A stretch of DNA of 64,000 nt, taken from assembly GCF_003403095.1 (NCBI RefSeq), contig NZ_CP031555.1, forward strand, positions 1,964,001 through 2,028,000. Reading direction: 5' to 3'. Numbering within the stretch: the stretch's first letter is position 1; each line of letters begins with the position of its first letter. The notes beneath the pieces were generated by a model. That model saw nothing but the letters and a program-made list of their open reading frames with translations, ran no database searches and was not told where the DNA came from. This document shows positions 24,919 to 35,041 of the stretch, in pieces. Source of the DNA: Thalassospira indica. Lineage in GTDB: Bacteria > Pseudomonadota > Alphaproteobacteria > Rhodospirillales > Thalassospiraceae. A program made the translations under genes and the position numbers.

Positions 24919-25003
24919 TCCCGATAACCCCGCCATGTTCCGGTTCCCTGAGGGGAAAGGAAAGTTCGGCGGAAACGCGTTCTACTTGGGGCCTTACCCC
25001 AGG

Positions 25004-25040
25004 CAGGCAAGATGGTACGTCCCCGGTGCTGTCTTGCCTG
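25004..25040 (+). repeat. Inverted repeat in the leader of a 26-residue membrane peptide
   Basis: CAGGCAAGA (25004-25012) and TCTTGCCTG (25032-25040) form a perfect 9-bp stem. Just upstream a smaller hairpin (TGGGG, CCCCA) is present. Both lie in the 150-base leader before the peptide ATG at 25072 and could be RNA structure controlling its translation. Confidence 0.5.
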
Positions 25041-25071
25041 TCCCCCCGCCCCCCCGCAAAGGAGCCTGAAC

Positions 25072-25152
25072 ATGATTATCAAATATATCGCTTTTTCGAT
25101 TACCTCGACCGCCGTGCTTTTTGTTTCTTCTCTGCTGACCTTTACCCCCTGA
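25072..25152 (+). CDS. 26-residue single-helix membrane peptide
   Basis: The frame ATG (25072) to TGA (25152) encodes MIIKYIAFSITSTAVLFVSS plus six residues, one hydrophobic helix long enough to span a membrane. AAAGGAG lies eight bases upstream. A strong terminator follows at 25201 and nothing else is coded in this interval, so a dedicated transcript unit is likely. Not recognised as a known leader or toxin; type I toxin-like peptides have a similar form. Confidence 0.5.
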   Translation: MIIKYIAFSITSTAVLFVSSLLTFTP

Positions 25153-25200
25153 AGGTCAGGGACCGTTTGGTCCGTTTCTGATGCCTCCCTGAAAACTTGC

Positions 25201-25227
25201 CGGGCCCCTTTCGGGGCCCGTTTTTTT
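25201..25227 (+). terminator. Rho-independent terminator after the small peptide gene
   Basis: CGGGCCCC (25201-25208) and GGGGCCCG (25213-25220) with a TTTC loop, followed by seven T. Confidence 0.92.
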
Positions 25228-25252
25228 AGTGTCTGGAGAGGGGACGGTTCGC

Positions 25253-26119
25253 TTAGCTTGCCAGTGCGGATTTGATGAATGCTTCAACCGATTGCGGTTT
25301 GCGACCCACCACGGTTTCGAAATCATTGCTGACAGTTTCGTAGTCGCCTTTTTTCGCACCGACATAAAGACCCGAAAGGGCCTCAACCAGATGGTCGGGC
25401 AGGCCGAGGTTTTTGAGGATGCCGGTATGGACCTCTGCTGGTAGGTCAACGAACTTCACCGGCTTGCCGGTGGCGTCCGCGATATAGCCTGCGATTTCGG
25501 CGTGGGTAACGCCCTTGGTGCCGGTCAAATCATAGATCTTGTTGATGTGATCGGACGGGTTGGCAAGCACGACCGCGGCGGCCTCTGCCAGGTCATTGCG
25601 CGGGATATAGGTGATTTTGCCATCCCCGGCCGGTGCGCCGTAATCGCCGGTTTCAAGCGCATGCGGCACGCCGGCCAGCAGAAGATCGGCATAGAAGCTG
25701 TTGCGCAAAATGGTGAAGGCGAGGCCGGATTGGCGGATGTAATTTTCGGTATCAAGGTGAATGGCCGAATAGGTGAAATCGGCATCCGCCTTGGGATCGA
25801 CAATGCCGGTATAGACGATGTGTTTGACGCCTGCGGCCTTGGCGGCATCAACGGCCGTTCTGTGCTGTTTGATACGGGTGGCGTTGTCGTCCTCGGCCGA
25901 GATGATCAGCGCGGTGTCGATCCCCGCAAAGGCCTTGGTCATCAGGGCAAGGTCATTAAAATCGCCCTTGCGGACATCAATGCCCTTGGCGGCGAGCTCT
26001 GCGGCCTTTTCCGGGGTACGCACACTTACGGCAATGTCGCTTGCCGGGATGCGATCCAGCAGATGTTTGACAACAAGGCTTCCGAGTTGGCCGGTCGCAC
26101 CGGTGATGAGGATGGTCAT
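25253..26119 (-). CDS. NmrA-like SDR family NAD(P)H-binding oxidoreductase (QorB-like)
   Basis: A 288-residue atypical short-chain dehydrogenase. The nucleotide-binding motif TGATGQLG is at residues 6-13. The later pattern (LRNSFYADLLLAGVPHALET) matches the NmrA/QorB group that reduces quinones or senses NADP. The ATG at 26119 has GGAG eight bases upstream. It is divergent from a LysR gene, a classic regulator-target pair. Confidence 0.85.
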   Translation of the reverse strand: MTILITGATGQLGSLVVKHLLDRIPASDIAVSVRTPEKAAELAAKGIDVRKGDFNDLALMTKAFAGIDTALIISAEDDNATRIKQHRTAVDAAKAAGVKHIVYTGIVDPKADADFTYSAIHLDTENYIRQSGLAFTILRNSFYADLLLAGVPHALETGDYGAPAGDGKITYIPRNDLAEAAAVVLANPSDHINKIYDLTGTKGVTHAEIAGYIADATGKPVKFVDLPAEVHTGILKNLGLPDHLVEALSGLYVGAKKGDYETVSNDFETVVGRKPQSVEAFIKSALAS

Positions 26120-26219
26120 GTCAGTTTCTCCGTTAAGGGGCAGGCATTGCCTGTTCATAAGGGGAATCTGACCGAAATAACGCATATGATCAATTCGATG
26201 GGTATGATAATATATATGC

Positions 26220-27134
26220 ATGAAAATCGATGAATTGGATCTTGATTATCGCCTGCTTCGGCTGTTCCTGACGATTTATGACGAGGGATCGGTAACAGCC
26301 GCTGCACATCGCCTTGATGTCGGGCAGCCAACCGTCAGTCACGGGCTGGAACGGTTGCGCCAGATTATTGGTGATCCGCTGTTTGTGCGATCGGGCCGCT
26401 CAGTTGCGCCAACGGCGCATGCCGATGAAATCGCGCCACAGGTGCGCGTGTTGTTGCAGGGGATGCGCGGTCTGACCCGCGTGGTGGCGTTTGATCCCAG
26501 TAACCCGGATCATGGTGCGCGCTTTGTGATTGGTGCCAATGATTACGAGGTAGCGGTGATTTTGCCGGCCCTGATGAAGCGGCTGCAAAATAGTGCGGCG
26601 GATGTGCGGCTTCAGGTCGTATCGGTGCCCGGGGTAGACCGCATGGTCAAATGGCTGCGCGACGGCACGATTGATCATGCGATCACGATCGATTCATCTG
26701 GCAAACATGGCGATATCGCCCGCCAGGGCCTGTTTCGCGAACGGATGCGGTGCTTTTATGATCCGGCATTTCACGATACACCGCCCGATACGCTGGACCG
26801 GTATTGTGCGGCCAGTCATGCGCGCGTGATGATCGGGGCCAATGACAGTTCGGAAATTGATGACATCCTGCGTGGCCTTGGTCGATCCCGCCGTACAGTA
26901 TTACAGGTGCCGACCTTTGCCAGTGTTGCCAACCTGATCCGCGGCACCGATATCATCGCCACCCTGCCATCGCGCCTGTCAGGCTCCATGATGCAAGGGT
27001 TTGGCCAGTTCGACCTGCCGCTCGCGTTCCGCGAATATGGCTTTGCCCAATACTGGCACGTCCGCAACGCCGCCAATGCGGCGCATAAGTGGCTGAGAGC
27101 CGAGATTTTCCGGGCGTCGCGCGGGTTGGGGTAG
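26220..27134 (+). CDS. LysR family transcriptional regulator
   Basis: A 304-residue regulator. The winged helix-turn-helix (LFLTIYDEGSVTAAAHRLDV, then GQPTVSHGLERLRQIIGDPL) is at residues 16-55 and a periplasmic-binding-like effector domain follows. It lies 100 bases from the divergent NmrA-like gene and probably controls it. The ATG at 26220 has no Shine-Dalgarno sequence and sits directly after an AT-rich TATGATAATATATA, so it may be translated from a very short or leaderless message. Confidence 0.9.
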   Translation: MKIDELDLDYRLLRLFLTIYDEGSVTAAAHRLDVGQPTVSHGLERLRQIIGDPLFVRSGRSVAPTAHADEIAPQVRVLLQGMRGLTRVVAFDPSNPDHGARFVIGANDYEVAVILPALMKRLQNSAADVRLQVVSVPGVDRMVKWLRDGTIDHAITIDSSGKHGDIARQGLFRERMRCFYDPAFHDTPPDTLDRYCAASHARVMIGANDSSEIDDILRGLGRSRRTVLQVPTFASVANLIRGTDIIATLPSRLSGSMMQGFGQFDLPLAFREYGFAQYWHVRNAANAAHKWLRAEIFRASRGLG

Positions 27135-27157
27135 CAGCAGGCGACAAAGCACGTCTG

Positions 27158-28129
27158 TTACGCCACGGCCGACGGCGTGATCTGGATGCCGCCGACCCAC
27201 CGTGTGCCGGTGAAGTTATCAAGGAAATTCAGCTTGCCAGCCAGGGTTTCTTCGCCTGTTTCGGTTAGGGTGATGGTGCGTTCTGCCCAATAGGTGTTCT
27301 CATCGGCGGGCGAGAGTCTGAAGAGCGGGTCTTGGCAGTCCATCATCCACTGGATTTCTGACCAGAACATCAGATCGCCGAGATAGGGGAGCGGGTCATA
27401 GCTTCGCATCAGGTGGCCGAAGACCTTGCCGATGGGGAGCGCGCCTTGGTCCTTGATGATTTGCAGGGTGAGTTTTTGGGTCAGGCTTAAACCAGTTTGC
27501 GGATCAGGCAGTTCGGCGAGGTGGCGTTTGACGGCCTCTGGCATGTGGGGCAGGGGCGCGTTGCCGGTTTCCGCAAGTGTTTTAAGGTCGTTTGGGGTAT
27601 CTTTGCGGACGGCCTTCCAGACTTTGCTGCCAAATGTCAGCATGTCGCTGTTAAGCGGCTGGCGTTGAGTGTTCCAGCACCAGATCAGACCATCGGTGGA
27701 GAGTTGACCAAGGCCGATGAAGCGGTCGATGGCTTCGGACGGGGGCGCGTGATTGACGGAGATGACGTCGATGTTGGTTTCGGGCTGGATGGTGGCGATG
27801 GCATCCATCAGGAAGGCCAGGATCAGCTGATCGTAGCTGTCATGTTCGAACCAGAGCACGACATGGTCATACTGCCCAAGGCGACCCAGCGCATCATATT
27901 CGCGCCTGAGACGTTCAAGTGCCGCCTCACCGGGCAGGTCGTAAGCACCGGCAATAAAGGCCGCACGGGTTTCGATGAAGGCATCGCGCGGCAGATCGGG
28001 CACCGGGCCCTGACAAAACGGATCGGAGAATTCCAGAAAATCGCCGATGAAGCCTGCGTGTTTGAGGCCATCGCGGATATCGGATCCGCAACGGACATGC
28101 AGCGTGGCCTGGGTGTCGAGCGGTTTCAT
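27158..28129 (-). CDS. DUF1835 domain protein
   Basis: A 323-residue soluble protein. The N-terminus (LHVRCGSDIRDGLKHAGFIG) and the segment VVLWFEHDSYDQLIL (about 90-104) are signatures of DUF1835. The C-terminal part (WMMDCQDPLFRLSP, ITLTETGEETL) is the region often found with it. Function unknown. Its ATG overlaps the stop of the upstream small gene in a TAATG, indicating coupled translation. Confidence 0.85.
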   Translation of the reverse strand: MKPLDTQATLHVRCGSDIRDGLKHAGFIGDFLEFSDPFCQGPVPDLPRDAFIETRAAFIAGAYDLPGEAALERLRREYDALGRLGQYDHVVLWFEHDSYDQLILAFLMDAIATIQPETNIDVISVNHAPPSEAIDRFIGLGQLSTDGLIWCWNTQRQPLNSDMLTFGSKVWKAVRKDTPNDLKTLAETGNAPLPHMPEAVKRHLAELPDPQTGLSLTQKLTLQIIKDQGALPIGKVFGHLMRSYDPLPYLGDLMFWSEIQWMMDCQDPLFRLSPADENTYWAERTITLTETGEETLAGKLNFLDNFTGTRWVGGIQITPSAVA

Positions 28130-28470
28130 TATTCGCCTGGGATCGGGGCGCCCGTGCTCGCCCGAAGGGCACTCAGCAATGAGAGCATGTTGTCGGGCAC
28201 ATCGGATGCGGCGATTTTGGCATTGGCCGGATCGTCGTCCGGATTGGCAAACAAGGGCGCAATATCGCCAAGTCGGGCAGACCGCAGTGCAATCAGAAGG
28301 TCAATCAGTGATTTCTCATCATCGCGGGCGGCAGCGCGAAGCTTTTCAATGTCTTCGTCGGTATCTGGCAGAACGGTTATTTCCTGACAAAGCGTTTGAA
28401 AGGACATGTGTGCCAGTGCGCCCACGATGTCACGCGCGGTATGATCGGATGGCTGTTTGGTGTCGGTCAT
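28129..28470 (-). CDS. Small hypothetical protein coupled to the DUF1835 gene
   Basis: A 113-residue acidic, helix-rich protein. No family recognised. Start at 28470 (MTDTKQPSDHTARDIVGALA); the frame continues upstream to 28590 without support. The stop codon overlaps the DUF1835 start (TAATG), so the pair is one translational unit, and the two products may work together. Confidence 0.6.
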   Translation of the reverse strand: MTDTKQPSDHTARDIVGALAHMSFQTLCQEITVLPDTDEDIEKLRAAARDDEKSLIDLLIALRSARLGDIAPLFANPDDDPANAKIAASDVPDNMLSLLSALRASTGAPIPGE

Positions 28471-28567
28471 GACACGGCACTCCTGATCAGAAAAGAGATC
28501 GATGATCGTGCCGGTTTTGGTGTGGGGCGTCAATAAAATGCGCGGTCTGATTGTGCGCGTCTGAACC

Positions 28568-30049
28568 CTATTCGGCGAGCCGGACAACACTTTCGCGGTT
28601 CATCAGCTTGGCCAGTTTCGACAGGCGCTGTTCAACGACTTCGCCGTACAGGGCCGATGCCTGCTTTTCGAATTGCAGGATCAGTTTGCCTTCTTCGAGC
28701 AGCAACTGCGTTTGCGGCAGGATGCCTTCGACCCCGCCAGAAAGCGTATGACCCAAGCGAATGACATGGCCAAACAAACGGCCCGTCAGGCGATCCTCGT
28801 CGCTGAGGATGCGGTCGCTGGCCTCATCGCCCTTGAAATTGCCGGTATAGCGCGAGCCGATGGTGTAGGCCAGAAACACCCGGTCGTGGTGGTTGAGGTC
28901 GATATAGGGGTGGCGCAGAATGCGGTTATAGCTTTGTTCTGCGCGGTAATCGGGATGTTCGTTCCAGCCGATATCCCCGATGATGCAGGCCGCCAAACGC
29001 AGCCGTTCGATATTGACCGGCAGTTCGGAGAAGATCGGCGCACACCACTGGGCGACTTCTTCGCCGTGCTGGTGGAACCGTTCGCCGTCTTCGGCAAAGC
29101 TAAAGCAGGCTTCAAGCACCGGATCGCGTTGACGCAGATCTTCGGGCAGGACTTCATACATCCAGCCTTCGCGAAGCCCGTGGCCGGAAAAGACAACTTC
29201 CTTTGGCTGCATGCGGGTCATCAGCATATTCATGACAAGCGATGCATGCGGCAGGCTGTCGATACGGCGTTTGGAAACACCGCCGATCTTTTCAAGCGAG
29301 ACCCGGCTTTGCTGGGAAATGATGTGGGTCAGTTCGGCCATTTCCGATTGCGGCATGGCAAGATTATGCACCACCGAAATCGGATAGTTTTCCTGGGCAA
29401 TGAACAGTTTGGCAATTGATCGCCAGGAGCCGCCAACCGCATAAAGCTGTTGGCCTTTGCCCTCTGCCAGCCAATCGACTGTATCCAGGTGCTGATTGAT
29501 TTCAGCCGTCAGACGGGCCCGGTCAGAGCCAAAGACCGTATGCAGGCGCATGGCGCCCAAGGGCAGGCTGACACGTTTTTTGATCTCGCCCTGATCCAGT
29601 AAAACCAGTTCGAGCGATCCGCCGCCGATATCACCCATGATGCCCGATGCCATCGGATCACCCGATATGATGCCAAGGGCCGACAGGCGGGCTTCTTCAA
29701 GTCCGTCAATCACCTTGACCGTAAGACCGGTTTCCGATGCCACGCGATCACAGAATTCCTTGCCGTCGCTGGCAGCCCGCACAGCAGCGGTGGCCAGCAC
29801 ATCGACATGGGTGACCTTCATCGCACGCAACAGTTTCGCAAAGCGGTGCATGGCGACCACGGCAAGCTCCACCCCCTCGGGATTGAGGCGACCGGTGTTT
29901 TCCGGGTCACGGCCAAGGCCGCACATGACCTTTTCATTGAAGATCGGCATCGGTGCGCGGGTCATGCCATCAAAAATGACAAGCCGCACAGAGTTGGAGC
30001 CAACATCTATGATCGCGATGCGGTTGGAAGCCCGTTGGTCAGTCAGCAT
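28568..30049 (-). CDS. ppx: Exopolyphosphatase (Ppx/GppA family)
   Basis: A 493-residue enzyme of the ASKHA fold. The N-terminal phosphate motif (AIIDVGSNSVRLVIFDG) and the second motif MGDIGGGSLELVLLD are intact. The C-terminal half holds HD-like helices (CIIGDIGWNEHPDYR). It removes terminal phosphates from polyphosphate or pppGpp. It follows ppk by 26 bases in the same transcript, pairing synthesis and breakdown of polyphosphate. Confidence 0.92.
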   Translation of the reverse strand: MLTDQRASNRIAIIDVGSNSVRLVIFDGMTRAPMPIFNEKVMCGLGRDPENTGRLNPEGVELAVVAMHRFAKLLRAMKVTHVDVLATAAVRAASDGKEFCDRVASETGLTVKVIDGLEEARLSALGIISGDPMASGIMGDIGGGSLELVLLDQGEIKKRVSLPLGAMRLHTVFGSDRARLTAEINQHLDTVDWLAEGKGQQLYAVGGSWRSIAKLFIAQENYPISVVHNLAMPQSEMAELTHIISQQSRVSLEKIGGVSKRRIDSLPHASLVMNMLMTRMQPKEVVFSGHGLREGWMYEVLPEDLRQRDPVLEACFSFAEDGERFHQHGEEVAQWCAPIFSELPVNIERLRLAACIIGDIGWNEHPDYRAEQSYNRILRHPYIDLNHHDRVFLAYTIGSRYTGNFKGDEASDRILSDEDRLTGRLFGHVIRLGHTLSGGVEGILPQTQLLLEEGKLILQFEKQASALYGEVVEQRLSKLAKLMNRESVVRLAE

Positions 30050-30075
30050 AAGATGTTGGCACCTGTTGGTCGTCT

Positions 30076-32223
30076 TTAGTCGTCAAGCTGTAGCACGGGA
30101 ACATTCGGGTCGGCTTGATCCAGCGCACTTCCGCGGCCCGAAAGTGACGGGTTGGTCATGAAATACTTGTGCGACGAGAATGCATTTTCACCTGCCTCGC
30201 AGCGTTCATAGGAGCCGTCCGGCTGCAGATGCCATGCCTGTGCTGTGTCTTTCAGGTTGGCAATCATGATCTGTTCAACAATCTGTTGCTGACAGGTCGG
30301 ATTTTCAACCGGAACCAGGGTTTCAACACGGCGGTTCAGGTTACGCGGCATCCAGTCGGCAGATGAAATAAACGCCTTGGCCTTGCGCGACGGGAGTTTT
30401 GCCCCGTTGGCAAAGACAACAATGCGCGAATGTTCAAGGAACCGGCCGACAATCGATTTGACGCGGATATTTTCCGACAGGCCCGGCACCCCCGGACGCA
30501 GGCAGCAAATGCCGCGCACGATCAATTCGATATGAACGCCAACCTGACTTGCGCGATAAAGCGCATCAATCACCACCGGATCGACCAGACTGTTCATCTT
30601 GGCCCAGATGCCAGATGGCTTGCCGGCCTTGCAGTTCTCGATCTCCTGATCGATGTGAGTGAGCAGGGTCGGGCGCAGGGTATGCGGTGCAATCGCGATT
30701 TTTTCAAGCGAGCGCGGGGTGGCATAGCCGGTCATGAAATTAAAGATGCTGGCCGCATCACGCCCGAGTGCCGGATCGCACGAGAAGAACGAGATGTCGG
30801 TATAGAACTTGGCGGTGATCGGGTGATAGTTGCCGGTCCCGAAGTGGGTATAGGTCTTAAGGCCGTGGGTTTCACGGCGGACCACCAGCGACACCTTGGC
30901 GTGCGTTTTCCAATCAAGGAAACCATAGACCACCTGACAGCCCGCACGTTCAAGGTCAGCCGCCCAGCGCAGGTTGGCTTCTTCGTCAAAGCGGGCTTTC
31001 AGTTCGACCATGGCGGTGACGGATTTGCCAGCCTCGGCCGCGGCGATCAGCGCCTTGACGATCGGGCTGTTTTCCGATGTGCGATAAAGTGTCTGTTTGA
31101 TGGTGACCACATCCGGATCACGGGCGGCTTGCAACAGGAACTGAACCACCACGTCGAAATCTTCGAACGGGTGATGAACCACCAGATCCTTTTTGCTGAT
31201 CGCGGCAAAGCAATCGCCGCCAAAGTCACGCACCCGTTCCGGATAACGTGCGGCATAGGGCGAAAACAGCAAGTCATGATGCAGATCAGAATCGATCAGC
31301 TGTTTGACATCAACAACGCCGAGCAGGCCATCGACCTTGACGACTTCTTCCAGTGCGACATCAAGTTCATCGATGACGAAATCAAGCAGGTCTTCGGGCA
31401 TCGCCGCATTGACCTTTAGGCGGATGATGCTGCCGCGACGGCGACGTTTCAGTGCGGTTTTGAAAACGCGCACCAGATCTTCGGCTTCTTCTTCGATTTC
31501 AACGTCCGAGTCCCGAATGACGCGGAAGAAACCGTGTTCGATCATATCAAAGCCCGGGAACAGCTTGCCGAGATAGAGCAAGATCGCCTGTTCGACTGGA
31601 AGATAACGTTCATTGCGGCCCGGCAGGCGCAGGAAACGGCCGATTTTTTGCGGTACCGGAATAAGCCCGCGCATATTATGCCCGTCAGCCGGATCAAACA
31701 GCTGCATGACGATGGCAAAGCCAAGGTTCGGGATGAACGGGAAGGGGTGCGACGGATCAATGGCAAGCGGGGTCAGCGTCGGGAAGATTTCGCGCGTGAA
31801 ATAACCATCCAGCCATTTGCGGTCGGTCTGGGTCAGGTCGCCCTGATCAATGACGGAGATGCCCTGTTTTTCCATCTCGCTGCTGAGCTGGCGCCAGACG
31901 CGTTGTTGATCCTGCATCAACTGGTTGGCATCAAAGGTAATGGCGCGCAGCTGTTCGGACGGGCTCATGCCATCCTGACTGACCTTGGTCATGCCAGCGC
32001 GGACCTGACCGACGAGACCGGCGACGCGCACCATATAGAATTCATCAAGGTTGCTGGCCGAAATCGACAGGAAACGCAGTCTTTCAAGCAGCGGGTGGCC
32101 GGTATTCTGGGCCTCTTCAAGAACGCGATTGTTGAATGCCAGCCACGATAATTCGCGGTTAATGAAGCGGCTTTCCGAATCAATGGTGATCGCGCTTGAC
32201 TGAACTGCAGCGGCGTGTGTCAC
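30076..32223 (-). CDS. ppk: Polyphosphate kinase
   Basis: A 715-residue membrane-associated kinase that makes inorganic polyphosphate from ATP. The N-terminal domain ([20 protein letters not shown]) and the catalytic segment [20 protein letters not shown], which contains the phosphorylated histidine, are conserved; the second active-site region ([18 protein letters not shown]) is present. The GTG at 32223 is chosen because GGAGG lies six bases before it; the frame extends 54 codons upstream without family similarity. First gene of ppk-ppx. Confidence 0.95.
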   Translation of the reverse strand: MTHAAAVQSSAITIDSESRFINRELSWLAFNNRVLEEAQNTGHPLLERLRFLSISASNLDEFYMVRVAGLVGQVRAGMTKVSQDGMSPSEQLRAITFDANQLMQDQQRVWRQLSSEMEKQGISVIDQGDLTQTDRKWLDGYFTREIFPTLTPLAIDPSHPFPFIPNLGFAIVMQLFDPADGHNMRGLIPVPQKIGRFLRLPGRNERYLPVEQAILLYLGKLFPGFDMIEHGFFRVIRDSDVEIEEEAEDLVRVFKTALKRRRRGSIIRLKVNAAMPEDLLDFVIDELDVALEEVVKVDGLLGVVDVKQLIDSDLHHDLLFSPYAARYPERVRDFGGDCFAAISKKDLVVHHPFEDFDVVVQFLLQAARDPDVVTIKQTLYRTSENSPIVKALIAAAEAGKSVTAMVELKARFDEEANLRWAADLERAGCQVVYGFLDWKTHAKVSLVVRRETHGLKTYTHFGTGNYHPITAKFYTDISFFSCDPALGRDAASIFNFMTGYATPRSLEKIAIAPHTLRPTLLTHIDQEIENCKAGKPSGIWAKMNSLVDPVVIDALYRASQVGVHIELIVRGICCLRPGVPGLSENIRVKSIVGRFLEHSRIVVFANGAKLPSRKAKAFISSADWMPRNLNRRVETLVPVENPTCQQQIVEQIMIANLKDTAQAWHLQPDGSYERCEAGENAFSSHKYFMTNPSLSGRGSALDQADPNVPVLQLDD

Positions 32224-32413
32224 GCTATGCCTCCTGCGGATTGAGGGAACGTCCTTGAACTTATGCGACAGTTCCCGGTTGCAAATGGAGTATAGGATAA
32301 CTGCTTGGGTGGGTGCAATTTTCTTAAATTTATGTGTCAGTTTTTCTGATGGCATCAAAGCCTTCGATATGGCATGCAGGTACACCGTTGATCATCATTC
32401 GCGAAACGAAGAT

Positions 32414-32950
32414 ATGAAGACGTTGCTGCTGCTTCGGCATGCCAAATCAAGCTGGGCGGATCCGGGTCGAGCCGACCATGACCGCGAACTGAACCGTCGT
32501 GGTGAAAAGGCAGCCCCTTTTATGGGGCGCTATCTGCGTCAGCATGAACTGGTGCCGGACCTGATCTGGTGTTCGACGGCGGCGCGCGCGGTGCAGACCC
32601 TTGGCCTGTTGGGGCGGGATTTCGCAACCGATGCCGACGTGATCTATAACGAAGACCTGTATATGGCGAGCGAACGGGTGTTGCTTGAAAGCCTGCATCA
32701 CACCCATGAAGACGCCAAGCATGTGATGTTCATCGGTCATAATCCGGGGATCGAGATTTTTGCCCAGTCGCTGTATGGCGGTGGCAGTATTGAGGCGCGC
32801 GAGATCATGGCGCGCAAATATCCGACCTGCGGGCTTGCGCATTTCGAGTTCGATGTTGATCACTGGGGTGAAATCACACCGGGCAGCGGACGGCTGATCG
32901 ACTTTATCAAGGTCAAGGATCTTCAGGCGGTCAAGATTAGTGCCGAATGA
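32414..32950 (+). CDS. sixA: SixA-like histidine phosphatase
   Basis: A 178-residue histidine phosphatase superfamily member. The RHAKSSW motif holds catalytic H9, and GHNPGIE contains the second histidine. SixA proteins dephosphorylate histidine phosphotransfer domains. It is divergent from ppk and precedes aspS. Start at 32414 begins the core fold directly. Confidence 0.88.
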   Translation: MKTLLLLRHAKSSWADPGRADHDRELNRRGEKAAPFMGRYLRQHELVPDLIWCSTAARAVQTLGLLGRDFATDADVIYNEDLYMASERVLLESLHHTHEDAKHVMFIGHNPGIEIFAQSLYGGGSIEAREIMARKYPTCGLAHFEFDVDHWGEITPGSGRLIDFIKVKDLQAVKISAE

Positions 32951-33192
32951 TTTGATGATCTGCGTTGACTGATCTGCATTACTGGCACTTGACGAAGGCG
33001 GCCTGTCCGCGTTTTATACCGCTGAAATTTTGAGATGCCGTGCCAATCGGGCGGGGAAACATCACACGTAAGCGCTGTGGGTCGCACCGTGGCGCACATG
33101 TTGTGGTGCGTTTTTTGTTTGACAGCGCGGGTCTGGCATGCACCTTTGCGGCCAAATTTGCGGCCCAAAATATAAAGCAACCTGGAATGACA

Positions 33193-34980
33193 ATGCATCC
33201 TTTTCGCTCTCATAACTGTAATGCGCTGCGCGCGACTGACGCCGATGCGGAAGTTCGCCTGTCTGGCTGGATTCACCGTAAACGTGACCACGGCAACCTT
33301 CTGTTCGTTGACCTGCGCGACCATTACGGCATCACCCAGGTCGTGATCGATATTTCGAGCCCGCTGTTCGAGACGCTTGATAAAGCGCGCGCCGAAAGCG
33401 TGATCACGGTCGATGGCAAGGTTGTCAAACGTACGGCCGAAACCATCAACCCCAACTTGCCGACCGGCGAGATCGAAGTTTATGCATCGAACATCGAAGT
33501 TCAGTCTTCGGCCGAAGTTCTGCCGATGCCGGTGTTTGGCGATGTCGAGTACGGCGAAGAGGTTCGCCTGCGTCACCGTTATCTCGATCTGCGTCGCGAG
33601 AGCGTGCACAAGAACATCGTTCTGCGTTCGCAGGTGATTTCGGCCATGCGTCAGAAAATGACCGCGCAGGGCTTCCTTGAAATCCAGACGCCGATCCTGA
33701 CCGCAAGTTCGCCGGAAGGTGCACGTGACTTCCTGGTGCCGTCGCGTATGCATCCGGGCAAGTTTTATGCCCTGCCGCAGGCGCCCCAGCAGTTCAAGCA
33801 GCTGTTGATGGTTTCGGGCTTTGACAAATATTTCCAGATTGCACCGTGCTTCCGCGATGAAGACGCACGTGCCGACCGTTCGCCGGGTGAGTTTTACCAG
33901 CTCGACTTCGAGATGGCCTTTGCCACCCAGGACGACGTGTTTGCCGCAATCGAGCCGGTTCTGCATGACATCTTTGTCGAGTTCGGCGGTGGTCGTGATG
34001 TGACCCCGTATCCGTTCCCGCGCATTCCGTTCGATGAATCGATGGCGAAATACGGATCCGACAAGCCGGACCTGCGTAACCCGCTGATCATCTCGGATGT
34101 CACCGAGCCATTCCGCGGGTCGAGCTTTGGTATCTTTGCATCGAACATCGAAAAAGGTTCGGTTGTTCGTGCGATCCCGGCAACCGGTGCCGCATCGCGC
34201 CCGCGCAGCTTCTTTGACAAGCTCAACAACTGGGCCCGTGATGAAGGTGCGGCTGGTCTTGGCTACATCGTTTACGGCGAAGACGGCGAAGCAAAAGGCC
34301 CGATTGCCAAGAACCTTGATGCCGATCGTATCGCACAGATCAAGGAAATCACCGGCGTTGCCAATGGCGATGCGGTATTCTTTGCCTGTGACAAGGAACT
34401 GGCCGCTGCCAAGTTTGCCGGTAAGGTCCGTGACAAGGTTTGTGACGAGCTGGAACTGCGCGAAGAGGGCATGTTCAAGTTCTGCTGGATTGTTGACTTC
34501 CCGATGTATGAGGAAGACGACGACGGCAAGATCGAATTCAGCCACAACCCGTTCTCGATGCCCCAAGGTGGTCTGGACGCGTTGGAAAACATGAACCCGC
34601 TTGATATCAAGGCGTGGCAGTATGACATCGTTTGTAACGGTATCGAGCTGTCATCGGGTGCCATTCGTAACCATCGCCCGGACATCATGTACAAGGCGTT
34701 TGAGATCGCCGGTTATGGCAAGGACGTTGTCGATGACCGCTTTGGTGGCATGATCAACGCGTTCAAATTCGGCGCCCCGCCGCACGGTGGTTCGGCCCCG
34801 GGTGTTGACCGTATCGTCATGCTTCTGGCCGATGAGCCGAACATTCGTGAAGTCATTGCCTTCCCGCTGAACCAGCAGGCACAGGATCTGATGATGAATG
34901 CGCCGGCAGAGGTCGATGACAGGCAGCTTAAAGAATTGCACCTGCGTGTGCAGTTGCCGCCGAAAGCGAAAAAAGACTGA
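33193..34980 (+). CDS. aspS: Aspartyl-tRNA synthetase (probably also charges tRNA-Asn)
   Basis: A 595-residue class II aminoacyl-tRNA synthetase. The N-terminal OB fold ([20 protein letters not shown]), motif 2 ([20 protein letters not shown]), the bacterial insertion domain and motif 3 ([20 protein letters not shown]) are all present. Alphaproteobacteria usually use a non-discriminating form with GatCAB; this is known biology, not visible here. The ATG at 33193 is chosen by the conserved start and GGA seven bases upstream. Strong terminator follows. Confidence 0.97.
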   Translation: MHPFRSHNCNALRATDADAEVRLSGWIHRKRDHGNLLFVDLRDHYGITQVVIDISSPLFETLDKARAESVITVDGKVVKRTAETINPNLPTGEIEVYASNIEVQSSAEVLPMPVFGDVEYGEEVRLRHRYLDLRRESVHKNIVLRSQVISAMRQKMTAQGFLEIQTPILTASSPEGARDFLVPSRMHPGKFYALPQAPQQFKQLLMVSGFDKYFQIAPCFRDEDARADRSPGEFYQLDFEMAFATQDDVFAAIEPVLHDIFVEFGGGRDVTPYPFPRIPFDESMAKYGSDKPDLRNPLIISDVTEPFRGSSFGIFASNIEKGSVVRAIPATGAASRPRSFFDKLNNWARDEGAAGLGYIVYGEDGEAKGPIAKNLDADRIAQIKEITGVANGDAVFFACDKELAAAKFAGKVRDKVCDELELREEGMFKFCWIVDFPMYEEDDDGKIEFSHNPFSMPQGGLDALENMNPLDIKAWQYDIVCNGIELSSGAIRNHRPDIMYKAFEIAGYGKDVVDDRFGGMINAFKFGAPPHGGSAPGVDRIVMLLADEPNIREVIAFPLNQQAQDLMMNAPAEVDDRQLKELHLRVQLPPKAKKD

Positions 34981-35005
34981 TCTAAAAAACACTACTCAAA
35001 GTCGT

Positions 35006-35041
35006 AAATAGGGTACCTTGTGAAAGGCACCCTATTTTTTT
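35006..35041 (+). terminator. Rho-independent terminator of aspS
   Basis: AAATAGGGT (35006-35014) and ACCCTATTT (35029-35037), with further CC/GG pairs inside, followed by T. The stem overlaps the stop codon of the convergent ORFan. Confidence 0.85.

Noticed and set aside
30430..31419. Plus-strand frame opposite ppk
   Set aside because: Antisense to a fully conserved polyphosphate kinase; no domain in the frame.
32923..34566. 547-codon minus-strand frame opposite aspS
   Set aside because: Length is a side effect of codon bias in aspS; no family resemblance.
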